NCBI GenBank assembly: GCA_026413225.1
Contig: CM048591.1
Span: 6,993,338 to 7,057,337, forward strand
Source: Otis tarda
Taxonomy: Eukaryota; Chordata; Aves; Otidiformes; Otididae
Direction of reading: 5' to 3'
Length of the DNA stretch: 64,000 nt
The notes beneath the pieces are model-generated. The model made no database searches. It worked only from the letters and a program-made list of their open reading frames with translations, and had not been told where the DNA came from. The position numbers and the translations under genes are program-made. Every line of letters begins with the position of its first letter. Positions within the stretch are counted from its first letter, which is position 1. Of this stretch, positions 37,649 to 46,217 are shown in pieces.

Positions 37649-37709
37649 GTGGCGCACCAGCTTCAAAGCGGCCACTCCAACCGGGATCCTGGATGGGCAA
37701 GCCATCAAG
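37649..37709 (+). other. Exon-like block F, unit 1
   Basis: Acceptor GTGTTTGCAG, donor TCAAG|GTAAAG. At 61 nt it is two bases shorter than the other copies. It shares GCGCACCAG/GCGCCAGC and GGATCCTGG with copies in units 2 and 3. Confidence 0.5.
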
Positions 37710-37798
37710 GTAAAGGAGCGGCAGATAGACCTAGGTGTGGGCAGATGGAGGTTTTGGGCACAAACTCAGTGTGTGTCTTTTTCCTTGGGTTTTTGTAG

Positions 37799-37843
37799 GT
37801 CTTGCTCACGGGCCTGGAGGGATCGTGAAAAGCGGTCTGAGCA
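37799..37843 (+). other. Exon-like block G, unit 1
   Basis: Acceptor TTTTTGTAG, GC-type donor GAGCAG|GCGAGT. About 11 bases shorter than G in units 2 and 4. Confidence 0.4.
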
Positions 37844-37923
37844 GGCGAGTCAGTTTTGGTGAAACGCTTAAGACCTAAATGTTACGGTGCAGCTCAGTGA
37901 ACCGTTTCTTCTCGGTGTCACGG

Positions 37924-37964
37924 GTCTTGTGCCGGCCGCTTGTGGAGCTCTGTGAGCGTTTGAG
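37924..37964 (+). other. Exon-like block J, unit 1
   Basis: 41 nt ending TTTGAG|GTGAGC, as in unit 4. The acceptor dinucleotide has changed to GG, so this copy may not be used. Confidence 0.35.
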
Positions 37965-38051
37965 GTGAGCCGTGTGGTGGTTAGGAGGGGAGGGTTGGGT
38001 CGGTTCTTTTTTGCAAGCGTTGTATTAAGTTTGTGTCTCTTGCTGTCTTAG

Positions 38052-38106
38052 GTGCAACAAGGAAGGACAGCTGCTGTGTGTGATTGTGGTATTGCTTATG
38101 GAGCAG
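38052..38106 (+). other. Exon-like block H, unit 1
   Basis: Acceptor TGCTGTCTTAG; body shares GGAAGGACAGCTG with unit 2. The donor reads GCAG|ATGAGC, one substitution from a consensus donor. Confidence 0.4.
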
Positions 38107-38235
38107 ATGAGCAGAATACAGTGATTTGTGTGAGGTGGGGTGTTTTGCTAGAAATGCCTGTGTCGATTAAGGTGATGTTAAGTAATGGCTTTGTTTTCTG
38201 AAGATTGGTGTTGGTGTTGGTTTTCTCTTTTGCAG

Positions 38236-38354
38236 GTGCCTAAGAAGGACCTGGTAACTACGGGAATATATCAGTAGGTTGACTGGTGTGTGTGTTGTTT
38301 TTTTTGTTTGTTTGTTTTTTTGAGAATTGATTTGGCCTCCCAGCCCCATGAAAG
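38236..38354 (+). other. Exon-like block I, unit 1
   Basis: Acceptor CTCTTTTGCAG and a full consensus donor AAAG|GTAAGT. The body begins GTGCCTAAGAAGGACCTGG and includes a T/G-rich insertion relative to the other copies. Confidence 0.45.
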
Positions 38355-38532
38355 GTAAGTAGAGGCATGGGTACTGTAGAGGGGTGGGGGCAGGGCAGGG
38401 GCATGGGACAAGGTTAGGAATTTCAGGAAGTGTTTTTTGAGAATAGAGTTGGGTACAGGGTCTTAGGGGAACGCTCCCCCTTAAGTAGGTAAAAGGAGCT
38501 GGGTTAAGTGTTCAGCATGATGTTAACGTGTG

Positions 38533-39119
38533 CCGGGCAGGGTAGTTCCAGCCTGTGTCTGTTGTTTCTGTTGTCTGTTTTCTCTGTCTTAGACCTTACT
38601 CAGGTCTGAACGTCCTCCTCTTGGTCAAGGAGAACCGTGGGAGCTATCGCTAATGTATCAAGTTCTGTTACTCATAGGCAGAGTCTCAACTGGGCCCTTT
38701 TTTGTGTTGTTACAAGGTTCAGATGTGGATCATTCGTGGGTCTTGAAGGTTTAAGTAGGATCTTGGTTTCTAGTGTTGCCGGGCAGCAGCTTTGCTCTTC
38801 AGTCATGCATTTCCAGAGACAGGAATTTGTCTCGTATTCTTATGTTCTCTAGGTCTTGAATCCAGTATTTTTGCATATACTTTATCAGTTATGAGAGTAA
38901 TGTCTTGTCCCGGGACATGTTGTTTTATTGGTTGATTGGCAACATCAGTCTCCTCTTGCTGCTGTCGCAGTCCCACAGGTCATCCCTAGTGCTGGTTTCT
39001 GTCTGGTTGTTATAGTTTGTTTGTGAGATTTGTCTTACCTGTGAGCCCTGTAGTTAGCAATGTTTTGCGTGCTGTCGGTGTGAGCTTGTCTGTGTCTGGC
39101 TTGGACCTGCCCTGCCCGG
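38533..39119. repeat. Inverted-repeat-flanked block, unit 2
   Basis: CCGGGCAGGGTAGTTCC (38,533-38,549) pairs with GGACCTGCCCTGCCCGG (39,103-39,119) with two mismatches (one is a possible G-T pair in RNA). The enclosed core is CpG-depleted. Confidence 0.55.
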
Positions 39120-39459
39120 AGGTGTAGAGCCAGGGTTAGCCGGTAGAGCGATGGGAGTCTATGGTTATTGCGGCGATACGTGTAGATGGTTAGAGAGAAA
39201 GGTTTTTCAGTATTTTGCATGTGTTGAGGGGACGATGGGGGCTTTCTGGGAGAGGTGGTTGGTGTGCTAGCAGAGGGGATGGTTTGTGGCAGGTGGGAAG
39301 GATTGTATTTGAAACAGTTTGATTCTGGTTTTGTATTTTTTTACGGCAGCCTGCAGTTGGGCTGTAGTAGGTATGTGAAAACTTAAAGAAAGACTTGTGT
39401 GGAATTGCTAAAAGATATCGCTCTGCGCACAGTTGACTCGTTTGCTCGTGTTTCTACAG

Positions 39460-39524
39460 ATGCAGCGGGCAGAGTTGCGCATCGAAGGGCCAAGGAGGCG
39501 AGAGTAGCAGAGTCTGGCGAAAAG
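39460..39524 (+). other. Exon-like block E, unit 2
   Basis: Acceptor GTTTCTACAG, donor AAAAG|GTCAGT. Confidence 0.45.
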
Positions 39525-39755
39525 GTCAGTCGGTGTGAGGTATTACAGGGAACGAGTGATGGGTGGCTCTAGGACTATCCTGAGGTCTTACTCTTTTTTT
39601 AAATTTGACTATCTATATCGACAGGTGCCATGAGAAATGGAGAGCGAAGCAGACTCTGGCAAGTCGAGCGATGATTCTGGGGGTGAAGTAGCAGTTAATT
39701 TTCTGCTGTTTTATTGCTGATGAAGCTTTCATCAACCCATGTTTGTGGTTTGCAG

Positions 39756-39818
39756 GTGGAGCGCCAGCATGGGAGCGTAGGCTGGAACCGATAGATGCTA
39801 GGTGGGTGAGCGGTCAAG
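39756..39818 (+). other. Exon-like block F, unit 2
   Basis: 63 nt, acceptor GTGGTTTGCAG, donor TCAAG|GTAAAG. One frame is open (Gly-Ala-Pro-Ala start), two are closed. Confidence 0.5.
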
Positions 39819-39908
39819 GTAAAGCAGTGGGAGGTGGGCCTACGTGGGGGCAGACCGAGGTTTCAATCGGTATCTCAACGTGTCTCTCTTCGCTTGGGGT
39901 TTTTGTAG

Positions 39909-39964
39909 GTCCTGCCCGCACACTGTGGGAGATGCTGCTGTGTGTCGATGGGCTCTCTGACCAG
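39909..39964 (+). other. Exon-like block G, unit 2
   Basis: 56 nt, acceptor TTTTTGTAG, donor GACCAG|GTGAGG. Confidence 0.5.
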
Positions 39965-40033
39965 GTGAGGCCAACATTTAAGCGAGAAGTTTTTCATGAC
40001 AACTCAGCATACCATTTCTTTTTAGTTTTGCAG

Positions 40034-40074
40034 ATTTTCTTTGGGCCATCTGCAGAGCCATGTCAGCGCTCGAG
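40034..40074 (+). other. Exon-like block J, unit 2
   Basis: 41 nt, acceptor TTTAGTTTTGCAG, donor CTCGAG|GTGAGC. Shares GCAGAGCCATG with unit 4. Confidence 0.5.
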
Positions 40075-40158
40075 GTGAGCCGGGTGGCAGATGGGTGGAG
40101 GGGTCGGGTAGGAGCTTTCTTGCAAGTGTGATGTTAACTTGGTGTGTTGTATCCTTAG

Positions 40159-40213
40159 GTGCGACGAGGAAGGACAGCTGTTGTGTCTGAGTGTGGAATC
40201 GCTAACGGCGCGG
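40159..40213 (+). other. Exon-like block H, unit 2
   Basis: Acceptor GTATCCTTAG; body shares GGAAGGACAGCTG with unit 1. Donor region reads GGTT|GAGC, having lost the GT context. Confidence 0.4.
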
Positions 40214-40331
40214 TTGAGCGGCAGATAGCGGTTTGCCTGAGCTGGGACGTGTCGCTGGTAAAGTCTATGTTCTTGAAGGTGATGTGGAGTCATGCCTGTT
40301 TTCAAAGGTTGATGCTGGCTTTCTTACGCAG

Positions 40332-40429
40332 GTGACGAAGAGGGACCTGGCGACCGCAGGAATAATTCGTCGGAGTCACGGCTGGGTTTTCTAGTTGAGG
40401 ATGGAGTCGGACTCCCGGCCCTGCGAAAG
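40332..40429 (+). other. Exon-like block I, unit 2
   Basis: Acceptor CTTACGCAG, end GAAAG|CTAAGT in place of GTAAGT. Shares GGACTCCCGGCCCT with unit 3 (GACTCCCGGCCCT). Confidence 0.4.
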
Positions 40430-40595
40430 CTAAGTGGAGGCACGGTCGCTGGAGAGGGGTGCGGGGTGGGAGGGGATGAGGTTAGCAATGACAGGAAGGG
40501 GTTTTGGAGAATAGAGTAGGGTAGAGGGTGTTTGGGGAGAGGCTGTAGAGGGGAGGTAAATTAGGTTACTTATTTTTCAGGATAATACTAGCCTG

Positions 40596-41207
40596 GGCAG
40601 GGCAGTTCCAGCCCACGTCTATTGTTTTGTCACTCGTGTGGTTTGTCTTTTGTGTCTTTGACCTTCCTTGGGCGTCAATGTCCTTTTTTTGCCTAAGGAG
40701 CATAGCGGGGAGCCATCCCGAGGGTCTTCAACGCCGGCGCTCACCGGCACGGTCCCGATCGGGCCCTTCTTTTACGGCATCGCGAGCTTCAGGCGCCGAT
40801 CGTTCTCGTGTCTCGGAAGACTAGGGACGGTCCTCTTTGGCATCGTTCTTGGCAGCGGCTCTGCTCTCTTGCTCTTGATTTTTTCAGAGAGGGATTTCTT
40901 CCTTGCGTCCTGATGTTTTTAGGTCTTGAATCCAGGCTTGTTGTGCATACATCTTCTCTCCTTGTAGAGTTAGGTCTGGCCCTGACGTTCTACTCTTTGA
41001 CGGTGCCAGAGAGCGTCCTCTCGTAGCCATCTCGGTCTTGCCGGTCATCTTCTCTGAGGAATTTTTTTCCATCTGGGCATCACTTTTTCCATCCGGACAT
41101 AATCTTTCCGGCTTTGGTACCTCTCTTTTGGTCCAGCCTTGTAGTTTACAGCGTCCTGTGTATTGTCAGTCTGTGGATGTGGGTGTTTGGCTTGGATCTG
41201 CCCTGCC
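40596..41207. repeat. Inverted-repeat-flanked block, unit 3
   Basis: GGCAGGGCAGTTCC (40,596-40,609) against GGATCTGCCCTGCC (41,194-41,207), one mismatch. The core (about 40,700-40,820) keeps CGATCGGGCCC. Confidence 0.55.
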
Positions 41208-41590
41208 TCGAGCTGTAGAGCGAGAGTAAGGTGGAGCGGTGTTAGGAGTATCCAATGAACATAGCAGTATACCTCGACGATTGAGGCAAAGGTTGTGTGG
41301 TAACGTGCAGTTCAGCAGCTGTTTGTAGCAGGTGAAGAGAGCAAGTCCAATAATAATTTGAGGGTGCCAGGGGATGACCGGAGGTGTGTGGGAGGGGCAG
41401 CCGGAGCACTAGTTGAGAAGATGGAATCTTGAAGCGAAGGCTTGTATGTGTAGGGCTCTGTGTGGTTTTCTAAATGTCTTTTAATGATAGCCTGCAGGTG
41501 GTAATTTGAAATTTAAAATAAGAAGTCTTAGAATCTGTTAAGGCATTGCTGTGAGTGTGGTTGAACTGTTTGATGTTGTTGTTTCTACAG

Positions 41591-41648
41591 GTGCAGAGGG
41601 CTAAGCCACACACCAAAGGGCGATGGAGGAGTGTGGAGCGGAAAGAAG
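41591..41648 (+). other. Exon-like block E, unit 3
   Basis: Acceptor GTTTCTACAG, donor AGAAG|GTGAGC. Confidence 0.45.
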
Positions 41649-41720
41649 GTGAGCAGTCGCGTGGTATTAGAGGGAACGGGCAATGAGCCTAAATTGAGGT
41701 TTTGCTATTCTTATTTTTAG

Positions 41721-41780
41721 TCTGCAGGTCTGTGGAGATGAGTACTATGACCGACGCGCACCAGAGCGGACTCGGGCAAG
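41721..41780 (+). other. Exon-like block E', unit 3
   Basis: Acceptor TTATTTTTAG, GC-type donor GGCAAG|GCGAGC. Shares CCAGAGCGGACTCGGGCAAG with unit 4, where the donor is GTGAGA. Confidence 0.45.
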
Positions 41781-41875
41781 GCGAGCGGTGACCGGTGGGC
41801 TGAGGTAGCGGTTATTTTTAAGGTGTCGAGAGGCCGGCGGTATTTTAATCGGACCACGTCGTTTGGAGTTTGCAG

Positions 41876-41938
41876 CTGCCGCGCCCGCCTCGAGGCGGCC
41901 GTCGCAAGTGACGGATCCTGGGCGGGCGAGGTGTCTAG
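41876..41938 (+). other. Exon-like block F, unit 3
   Basis: 63 nt, acceptor GAGTTTGCAG, donor TCTAG|GTAAAG. The most GC- and CpG-rich copy of F. Confidence 0.5.
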
Positions 41939-42049
41939 GTAAAGGAGTAGGAGATGCGTTAGAGGTGCGCTGCCCCGTGGTGGAGAGGAGGGTGGGGCCA
42001 ATGATTTATTCTAACAACAAGGGTAATCCTGTGTCTCTTGCTATCTCAG

Positions 42050-42104
42050 GTGCCTCAGTGAAGGACCGCCACAGGGTTTGAGTCTGGAATTGGCTGCGGA
42101 GCAG
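42050..42104 (+). other. Exon-like block H, unit 3
   Basis: 55 nt, acceptor TGCTATCTCAG, donor GCAG|GTGAGC. Confidence 0.5.
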
Positions 42105-42225
42105 GTGAGCGGTATACATCGCTTTGAGGTGGGGCGTGTTGTAGGAAACACACTCATGTCGATGGATGCAGTGCTGGCTTACGGCGCTGTTTTGTGAGGA
42201 TCGGTGTTGGCTTTTGTTTTTGCAG

Positions 42226-42322
42226 ATAACGAAGAGCGTCCTGGCTACCGCAGGTGTAATCCAGCGGAGCAACTGCGGTTTTTGTTGTTGTTGACGGATT
42301 CAGACTCCCGGCCCTCTGAAAG
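42226..42322 (+). other. Exon-like block I, unit 3
   Basis: Acceptor TTGTTTTTGCAG, end GAAAG|TTAAGT in place of GTAAGT. Confidence 0.4.
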
Positions 42323-43526
42323 TTAAGTTTGGGCACGGGCGCTCGAAAGGGGCGGGAGAAGGGAGGGGTCCGGGCTAGCCATTTCCGGAAGGGATTTCAA
42401 TAGTAGCGTGGAGCAGAAAGCCTGTCTGGGAGCAGTCCCTTTCAGCAGGTAAAGGGGGCGGGTTACCGTTCGGCACGATAATAGCGTGTGCCAGGCAGGG
42501 CAGTTCCAGCCACTCTCCGTCGTTGTTCCGTTTGTGTGGTCCGTCTTCTGCGTTTCGGACCTTCCTTGAGTCTCGGCGTTCTCCTTTCGCTCGAGGCGTA
42601 CGGCGGACGCCTCGGGCACCGGCCCTCGGGTCCCAAACGCGGGTTCTCATCGGCACGGTCCCGACAGGGCCCTTCTTTTATGGTGTTGTGAGGTTTGGGT
42701 GTGGATCGTTCTCACGCGTCAGAAGTTGGGAGACCATCCTCCCTTCTGGCGTTTGTTCTCGGCTGTGTGAGCAGCTCTGCTCTCCAGCAGTCCTTTTTCA
42801 GGGACCGGGACTTCTTCTCTGTATCCTGAGGTTCTCTAGATGTTGATGCCAGGCTTTTTGCACATATGTCTTCTCAGATTGGGAAGTAAGGTCTTGTCCC
42901 GGGCCACAATGGTTTTTTTTGTTTTGTTGTGGTTTTTTTTTTTTTTTTTTTTTTTGCTTTCTCCGGTGCTGCCAGAGTACCTCGTGCCATTGCTGTCTCG
43001 TACCCTCAGGTCTTATTCATTTTCTATAGTTTCCTTTCAGCCAAGAGTGTTTCTTGTTATTTGAGGCATATAGTTCAGTGTTGTGTCTAATGTCTGTGTG
43101 CGTGTTTGTGTATTTTTGGCTCGGAGCTGTTGTGCTTGGACATGTAGAGCGAGGGTAAGGTGGAGTAGCGATAAGAGTCTGAGATGAACATAGTGATATG
43201 CCCAGATGGTAGAAGCAAAGGTGGTATAGTTCTGTGGCAATGAGCAGGGGTGGGGAGGGCCACTTCCGTAGCCTTTTGTGGGTGGCGATGGGATGACCGG
43301 AGCTGTCTGGGAGGGGCGGCCTCGGTCAGAGTGGAGCAGATGGGATCTTGAAGGTGTGAAGGTTTGTAGGGATAGAGTCCAATATTTGATTTCTGTATGC
43401 CTTGTAATGGCAGTCTGCAGTTGGGTTGTAGGTGATGTATGGTTATACTTGAAAAAAGACCTCTCTGAATCTGCTAACCTCTTGCTCTGAATGCGGTTGA
43501 CTAGTTTTCCATTGATGTTTCTACAG

Positions 43527-43585
43527 ATGCAGCGGGCTGAGCCGTGCACCGAGAGGTGACAGAGGAGAAATGAGCGGTTAAGATG
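43527..43585 (+). other. Exon-like block E, unit 4
   Basis: Acceptor TGTTTCTACAG, donor AGATG|GTGGGT. Confidence 0.45.
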
Positions 43586-43670
43586 GTGGGTGAGCGTGTG
43601 GTATTAGATGCAGTGAGTGATGAGCGGTTATAGGACTACACTGAAGTTTTTTTTTTCTTTTAATTGCGAG

Positions 43671-43721
43671 GGCGGTAGAGACGAACACCGAGAGAAGGGT
43701 GCCAGAGCGGACTCGGGCAAG
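43671..43721 (+). other. Exon-like block E', unit 4
   Basis: Weak acceptor (AATTGCGAG), good donor GGCAAG|GTGAGA. Confidence 0.4.
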
Positions 43722-43814
43722 GTGAGAGGCGATCGTTGTGTCGAAGTAGAAGTTGTTTTTTCAGGTGTGTTGTAGGTGTTGAAATATTTAGCGATATCTG
43801 GTTTTGATTTGCAG

Positions 43815-43877
43815 ATGCTGTACTAGCTTGAACGGTGGAACTGGAACGGATGGACTTTAGGCGGGCAGGTCGCCCAG
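43815..43877 (+). other. Exon-like block F, unit 4
   Basis: 63 nt, acceptor TTGATTTGCAG, donor CCCAG|GTAAAG. All three frames contain a stop, so length conservation is not due to coding in this copy. Confidence 0.5.
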
Positions 43878-43960
43878 GTAAAGGGGACGGAGGTGGGCAT
43901 AGTAGCAGCTGACCGAGCGTTTGGGCAATATGTCAGCATGTGTCTTTGGGTTTCTCGTAG

Positions 43961-44016
43961 GTGTCCTTTCCAGGCTTTGAGGGACGGCGGTCCACCCTGA
44001 GGAGCGGATTCAGAAG
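43961..44016 (+). other. Exon-like block G, unit 4
   Basis: 56 nt, acceptor GTTTCTCGTAG, donor CAGAAG|GTGAAG. Confidence 0.5.
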
Positions 44017-44100
44017 GTGAAGCGGTCGGGGGCCAGGTTGCTGTTTACCAACCATGTTTTATGTGGTGACTGAGCATAGTGTTTTTATTATGTGTTGCAG

Positions 44101-44141
44101 GTTGCGTGTGGGCGACGTGCAGAGCCATGCGAGCGTCTGAG
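44101..44141 (+). other. Exon-like block J, unit 4
   Basis: 41 nt, acceptor TATGTGTTGCAG, donor TCTGAG|GTGAGC. Confidence 0.5.
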
Positions 44142-44224
44142 GTGAGCCGGGTGAGGGACCGGAGGTGGGTGGGGTCGGTTACTTCTTGCGAGTCTAATAG
44201 TAATTTTGTTTCCTGCTGTCTTAG

Positions 44225-44278
44225 GTGCTACAGTGGAGGATAGCTGCGGTGTTTGACTCTGGCATCAGCACCGACCAG
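44225..44278 (+). other. Exon-like block H, unit 4
   Basis: 54 nt, acceptor CTGCTGTCTTAG, donor GACCAG|GTGAGC. Confidence 0.5.
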
Positions 44279-44404
44279 GTGAGCTGATTAAACTGTTTTG
44301 TCAGAGGTGGGGTGTGCTGTGGAAAATGTCTGTTGATCCAAATGAGGCTGTTTAATGGCGCTGTTGCGTCAGGATCGGTGTTGGCTTTTTTTTTTTTTTT
44401 GCAG

Positions 44405-44497
44405 ATGAAGCGGGACCTAGAGAGCGAGGATGCAAATTAGCGGAGCGATTGCGGTTTTCCCGTCGAGGACCGAATCGGGGTCACGGGGCTCCAAAAG
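44405..44497 (+). other. Exon-like block I, unit 4
   Basis: Acceptor TTTTTTTTGCAG, end AAAAG|ATAAGT in place of GTAAGT. Confidence 0.4.
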
Positions 44498-44663
44498 ATA
44501 AGTTGACGCACGGGTGCTGGCGAGGGATCGGGGCAAGGAAAGAATAAGGTTGGCCCTTTCAGGAAACGGTTGTAAAAGTAGGGTAGTATGGTGGGCTTGT
44601 AAAGGAGCGGTCCCCTTTTAGCAGATACAAGATGGATGGGTTCATCTTCAGCACGATGGTGGA

Positions 44664-45355
44664 GCAGGCAGGGCAGTTCCAGCCTGTTTTGTTCTTTGTG
44701 CGGTCCGTCTTCTGTCTCTTAGACCTTCCTGGGGCGTCGGCGTCATCCGTACAGTCAAGGAGCACGGCAGGTTACTCGGTCGCCGTCGCCGCCCTCTCAA
44801 AGGGCAGTAGTCATCGGCACGGTCCCGATCGGGCTCTTTTATGGCATTACATGTCTAAATCATCAAGCTATCGTGTCTCTTGAAAGGTTAGGGACCATCT
44901 TCTTATCTGGCGTCGTTCTCGGCTGCGTGAGCAGCTCTGCTCTCTTGCCGTTCATTTTCCCGGACTAGGACTTCTTCCTCGCGTCCTGATGTTCTCTAGG
45001 TCTCGGATCCAGGTTTCTTGCGCGTGCATCCTCTCACGTTTGAGAGTAAGGTCTTGTTAGGGGCTGTGATGTTCTACTCTCGGTCTGGCGCTGCCAGAGT
45101 CTCCTAAGTCATCCACGTCACGGTCCCGCAGGTCTTATTTCTTGACGATATTTTTCCATCTGGCGGTCATTCTTCTTGCAGGTAGCTTTTTCTGACCTTT
45201 GAGGTGTGTTGTTTGATGTGCTTTGTGTAGCGTCTGTCTCTCCATGTGTGTGTTTGGCTGGAGCTGCCCTGACTGGGGGTGTAGAGTCAAGGCTAGGTGG
45301 ACTGACGATAAGTCACTAGACTTATTGTGGTGAGGCAAGGGTAGAGCGAGTGGTT
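44664..45355 (+). repeat. Tandem exon module, unit 5, 5' part only
   Basis: Anchor, GC-rich block (about 44,760-44,890) and inverted-repeat partner (45,256-45,271) are present, but similarity ends near 45,350 and no E to I blocks follow. The module array therefore ends within a unit. Confidence 0.6.
44669..45271. repeat. Inverted-repeat-flanked block, unit 5
   Basis: CAGGGCAGTTCCAGCC (44,669-44,684) against GGCTGGAGCTGCCCTG (45,256-45,271), one mismatch over 16 bases. In unit 4 the right arm (about 43,121) has decayed and pairs poorly. Confidence 0.55.
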
Positions 45356-45889
45356 TTTGAGGGAGTAATTGTTCTCCATGTTCCTAAAGGTTTAGCTGTG
45401 AAGTGTATTAACGCTTAGGGTTTGATGTAGTGAATTACTTAAGGCATAGCAATCTAAGCAGAATAGTGGAGTAGAAGGGATTTTCCCCCTGCCCCGAGGT
45501 TTGGTGTTTTGGGTGGTGGTTTGGTGGTGTTTTTCTTTTTATTTTGTTGGTTTTTTTTTTTTTTTTGGCTCTGTGTCCTGGATGGTGTGTCAGGTGATGG
45601 TTGTCTGCAAAGGCTGGGTGCAGAATAGGGTAGGGGGTGGGGTTGTTGCTGGGATTGTGGGGTGGTTTTGGGTTTTTTTTGGGGGGGGGCGGGTATTTTG
45701 GTTTTGAGGCTTGTGATTTTTGGGGAGCATTGCAGCCATAGGGAGATAGTGGGTTACAGCAAGGCCCCTGGGAGCCTAGGCTTGCCTGAGTGTGAGTGTT
45801 GGTGTGTGTAGTAAGTGAAGCTGTAGTGTGTTTTGAGCGTCTGTAGTTTAGTTGTGATCGGGTAGTTGGTTTCTTGTGTTTGTTTTCAG
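45356..45889. other. G/T-rich spacer, no gene seen
   Basis: Low-complexity G/T-rich sequence (TTTGGTGTTTTGGGTGG, GGGGGGGGGCGGG and long T runs) between the module array and the 404-bp repeats. Its open frame (45,501-45,707) is Val/Phe/Trp/Gly-rich and reflects base skew. Confidence 0.5.
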
Positions 45890-46055
45890 GGTGTGTGTGA
45901 GAGAGTTTTCCTTTTCAGGCATTTAGACACATACACAAAGATTTTAATTAAAAAAAAAAAAACCAACACTTGGGGGATATTTACTTTTTTGAATTTTTTT
46001 CTTTTTTCTTTCTTCTGACCGGGCTTTTTTTTCCCCGGTCCTGGCTGCTGTGCGA

Positions 46056-46071
46056 GGCGATGATCATCGCC
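46056..46071. promoter_or_regulatory. 16-bp perfect dyad, copy 1
   Basis: GGCGATGATCATCGCC is its own reverse complement, with the core TGATCA. Repeated at 46,865-46,880 and 47,261-47,276 exactly, and at 46,458-46,473 and 47,672-47,687 with one change. It could be a dimeric DNA-binding site or a structural RNA element. Confidence 0.5.
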
Positions 46072-46116
46072 AATGTTTGGGGGCAGGGGTCAGGCTCGGG
46101 CTGGGGTTTTTTGCAG

Positions 46117-46217
46117 GGAGGGCTGATTTTTGAGGCCCCCGGGAACGCCGTTCCCGGGGAGCGCCGAAGGTGCGGGGCGGTGGGGTGTGGTAGGAGGCAG
46201 GTGCCGGAGCGAGTCTG
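46117..46217 (+). other. Exon-like block in 404-bp repeat copy 1
   Basis: Acceptor-like TTTTTTGCAG, donor-like GTCTG|GTGAGA, 101 nt, spanning the GGGAAC hairpin. Similar blocks are at 46,518-46,614, 46,926-47,026 and 47,322-47,423 with GTGAGT donors; copy 5 has the acceptor (47,732) but diverges before a donor. Confidence 0.4.
46137..46159. repeat. 10-bp-stem, 3-base-loop hairpin in copy 1
   Basis: CCCCGGGAAC, loop GCC, then GTTCCCGGGG: a perfect 10-bp stem. Copies 2-4 keep the fold with one or a few substitutions in the stem. Confidence 0.55.

Larger units (their letters stand above)
36321..38531 (+). repeat. Tandem exon module, unit 1 (2.2 kb)
   Basis: Begins with the anchor GGGCAGGGCAGTTCCAGCC. 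It contains, in order: the GC-rich block at about 36,420-36,540, the inverted-repeat partner at 36,921-36,937, and exon-like blocks E (37,328-37,377), E' (about 37,504-37,540), F (37,649-37,709), G (37,799-37,843), J (37,924-37,964), H (38,052-38,106) and I (38,236-38,354). Donors of E, F and I are GT; G uses GC; H reads AT; the J acceptor reads GG. So some signals are damaged and others intact. Confidence 0.6.
38532..40590 (+). repeat. Tandem exon module, unit 2 (2.06 kb)
   Basis: The anchor GGGCAGGGTAGTTCCAGCC opens the unit. Exon-like blocks are E (39,460-39,524), E' (39,625-39,663), F (39,756-39,818), G (39,909-39,964), J (40,034-40,074), H (40,159-about 40,213) and I (40,332-40,429). Its GC-rich block (about 38,626-38,750) has lost most CpG compared with units 1, 3 and 4, consistent with methylation-driven decay. 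The H and I donors are mutated; E, F, G and J donors are intact. Confidence 0.6.
40591..42489 (+). repeat. Tandem exon module, unit 3 (1.9 kb, lacks G and J)
   Basis: Blocks present are E (41,591-41,648), E' (41,721-41,780, GC donor), F (41,876-41,938), H (42,050-42,104) and I (42,226-42,322). Between F and H the G and J blocks are absent: GTAAAGGAGTAGG after F runs within about 110 bases into the H acceptor. That deletion accounts for the short unit. The F donor (TCTAG|GTAAAG) and H donor (GCAG|GTGAGC) are intact. Confidence 0.6.
42490..44663 (+). repeat. Tandem exon module, unit 4 (2.17 kb)
   Basis: Blocks are E (43,527-43,585), E' (about 43,671-43,721), F (43,815-43,877), G (43,961-44,016), J (44,101-44,141), H (44,225-44,278) and I (44,405-44,497). 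It has the most complete set of GT donors (E, E', F, G, J and H); only the I donor is mutated (AT). A poly-T stretch near 42,938-42,955 interrupts the 5' part. Confidence 0.6.

Noticed and set aside
40063-43549. Antisense frames of 80-170 codons across the exon modules (for example 43,037-43,549)
   Set aside because: They cover introns, inverted-repeat arms and exon-like blocks indiscriminately, and equivalent frames are not kept in the other modules.
37378-44404. Box C/D snoRNAs in the introns between exon-like blocks
   Set aside because: I looked for RTGATGA and CTGA pairs with a terminal stem. Scattered partial matches (for example TTGCTGATGAAGC at about 39,714) lacked a consistent partner or recurrence in the same place in each module.
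36321-45355. Identity with the chicken Z-linked MHM 2.2-kb repeat
   Set aside because: The unit length is similar and MHM is also noncoding, but I cannot compare sequences from memory, and the modules here vary from 1.9 to 2.2 kb with diverged copies. A direct alignment would settle it.
46056-46071. GATGATCATC read as a snoRNA box C
   Set aside because: It is part of a perfect palindrome without a downstream box D in register.
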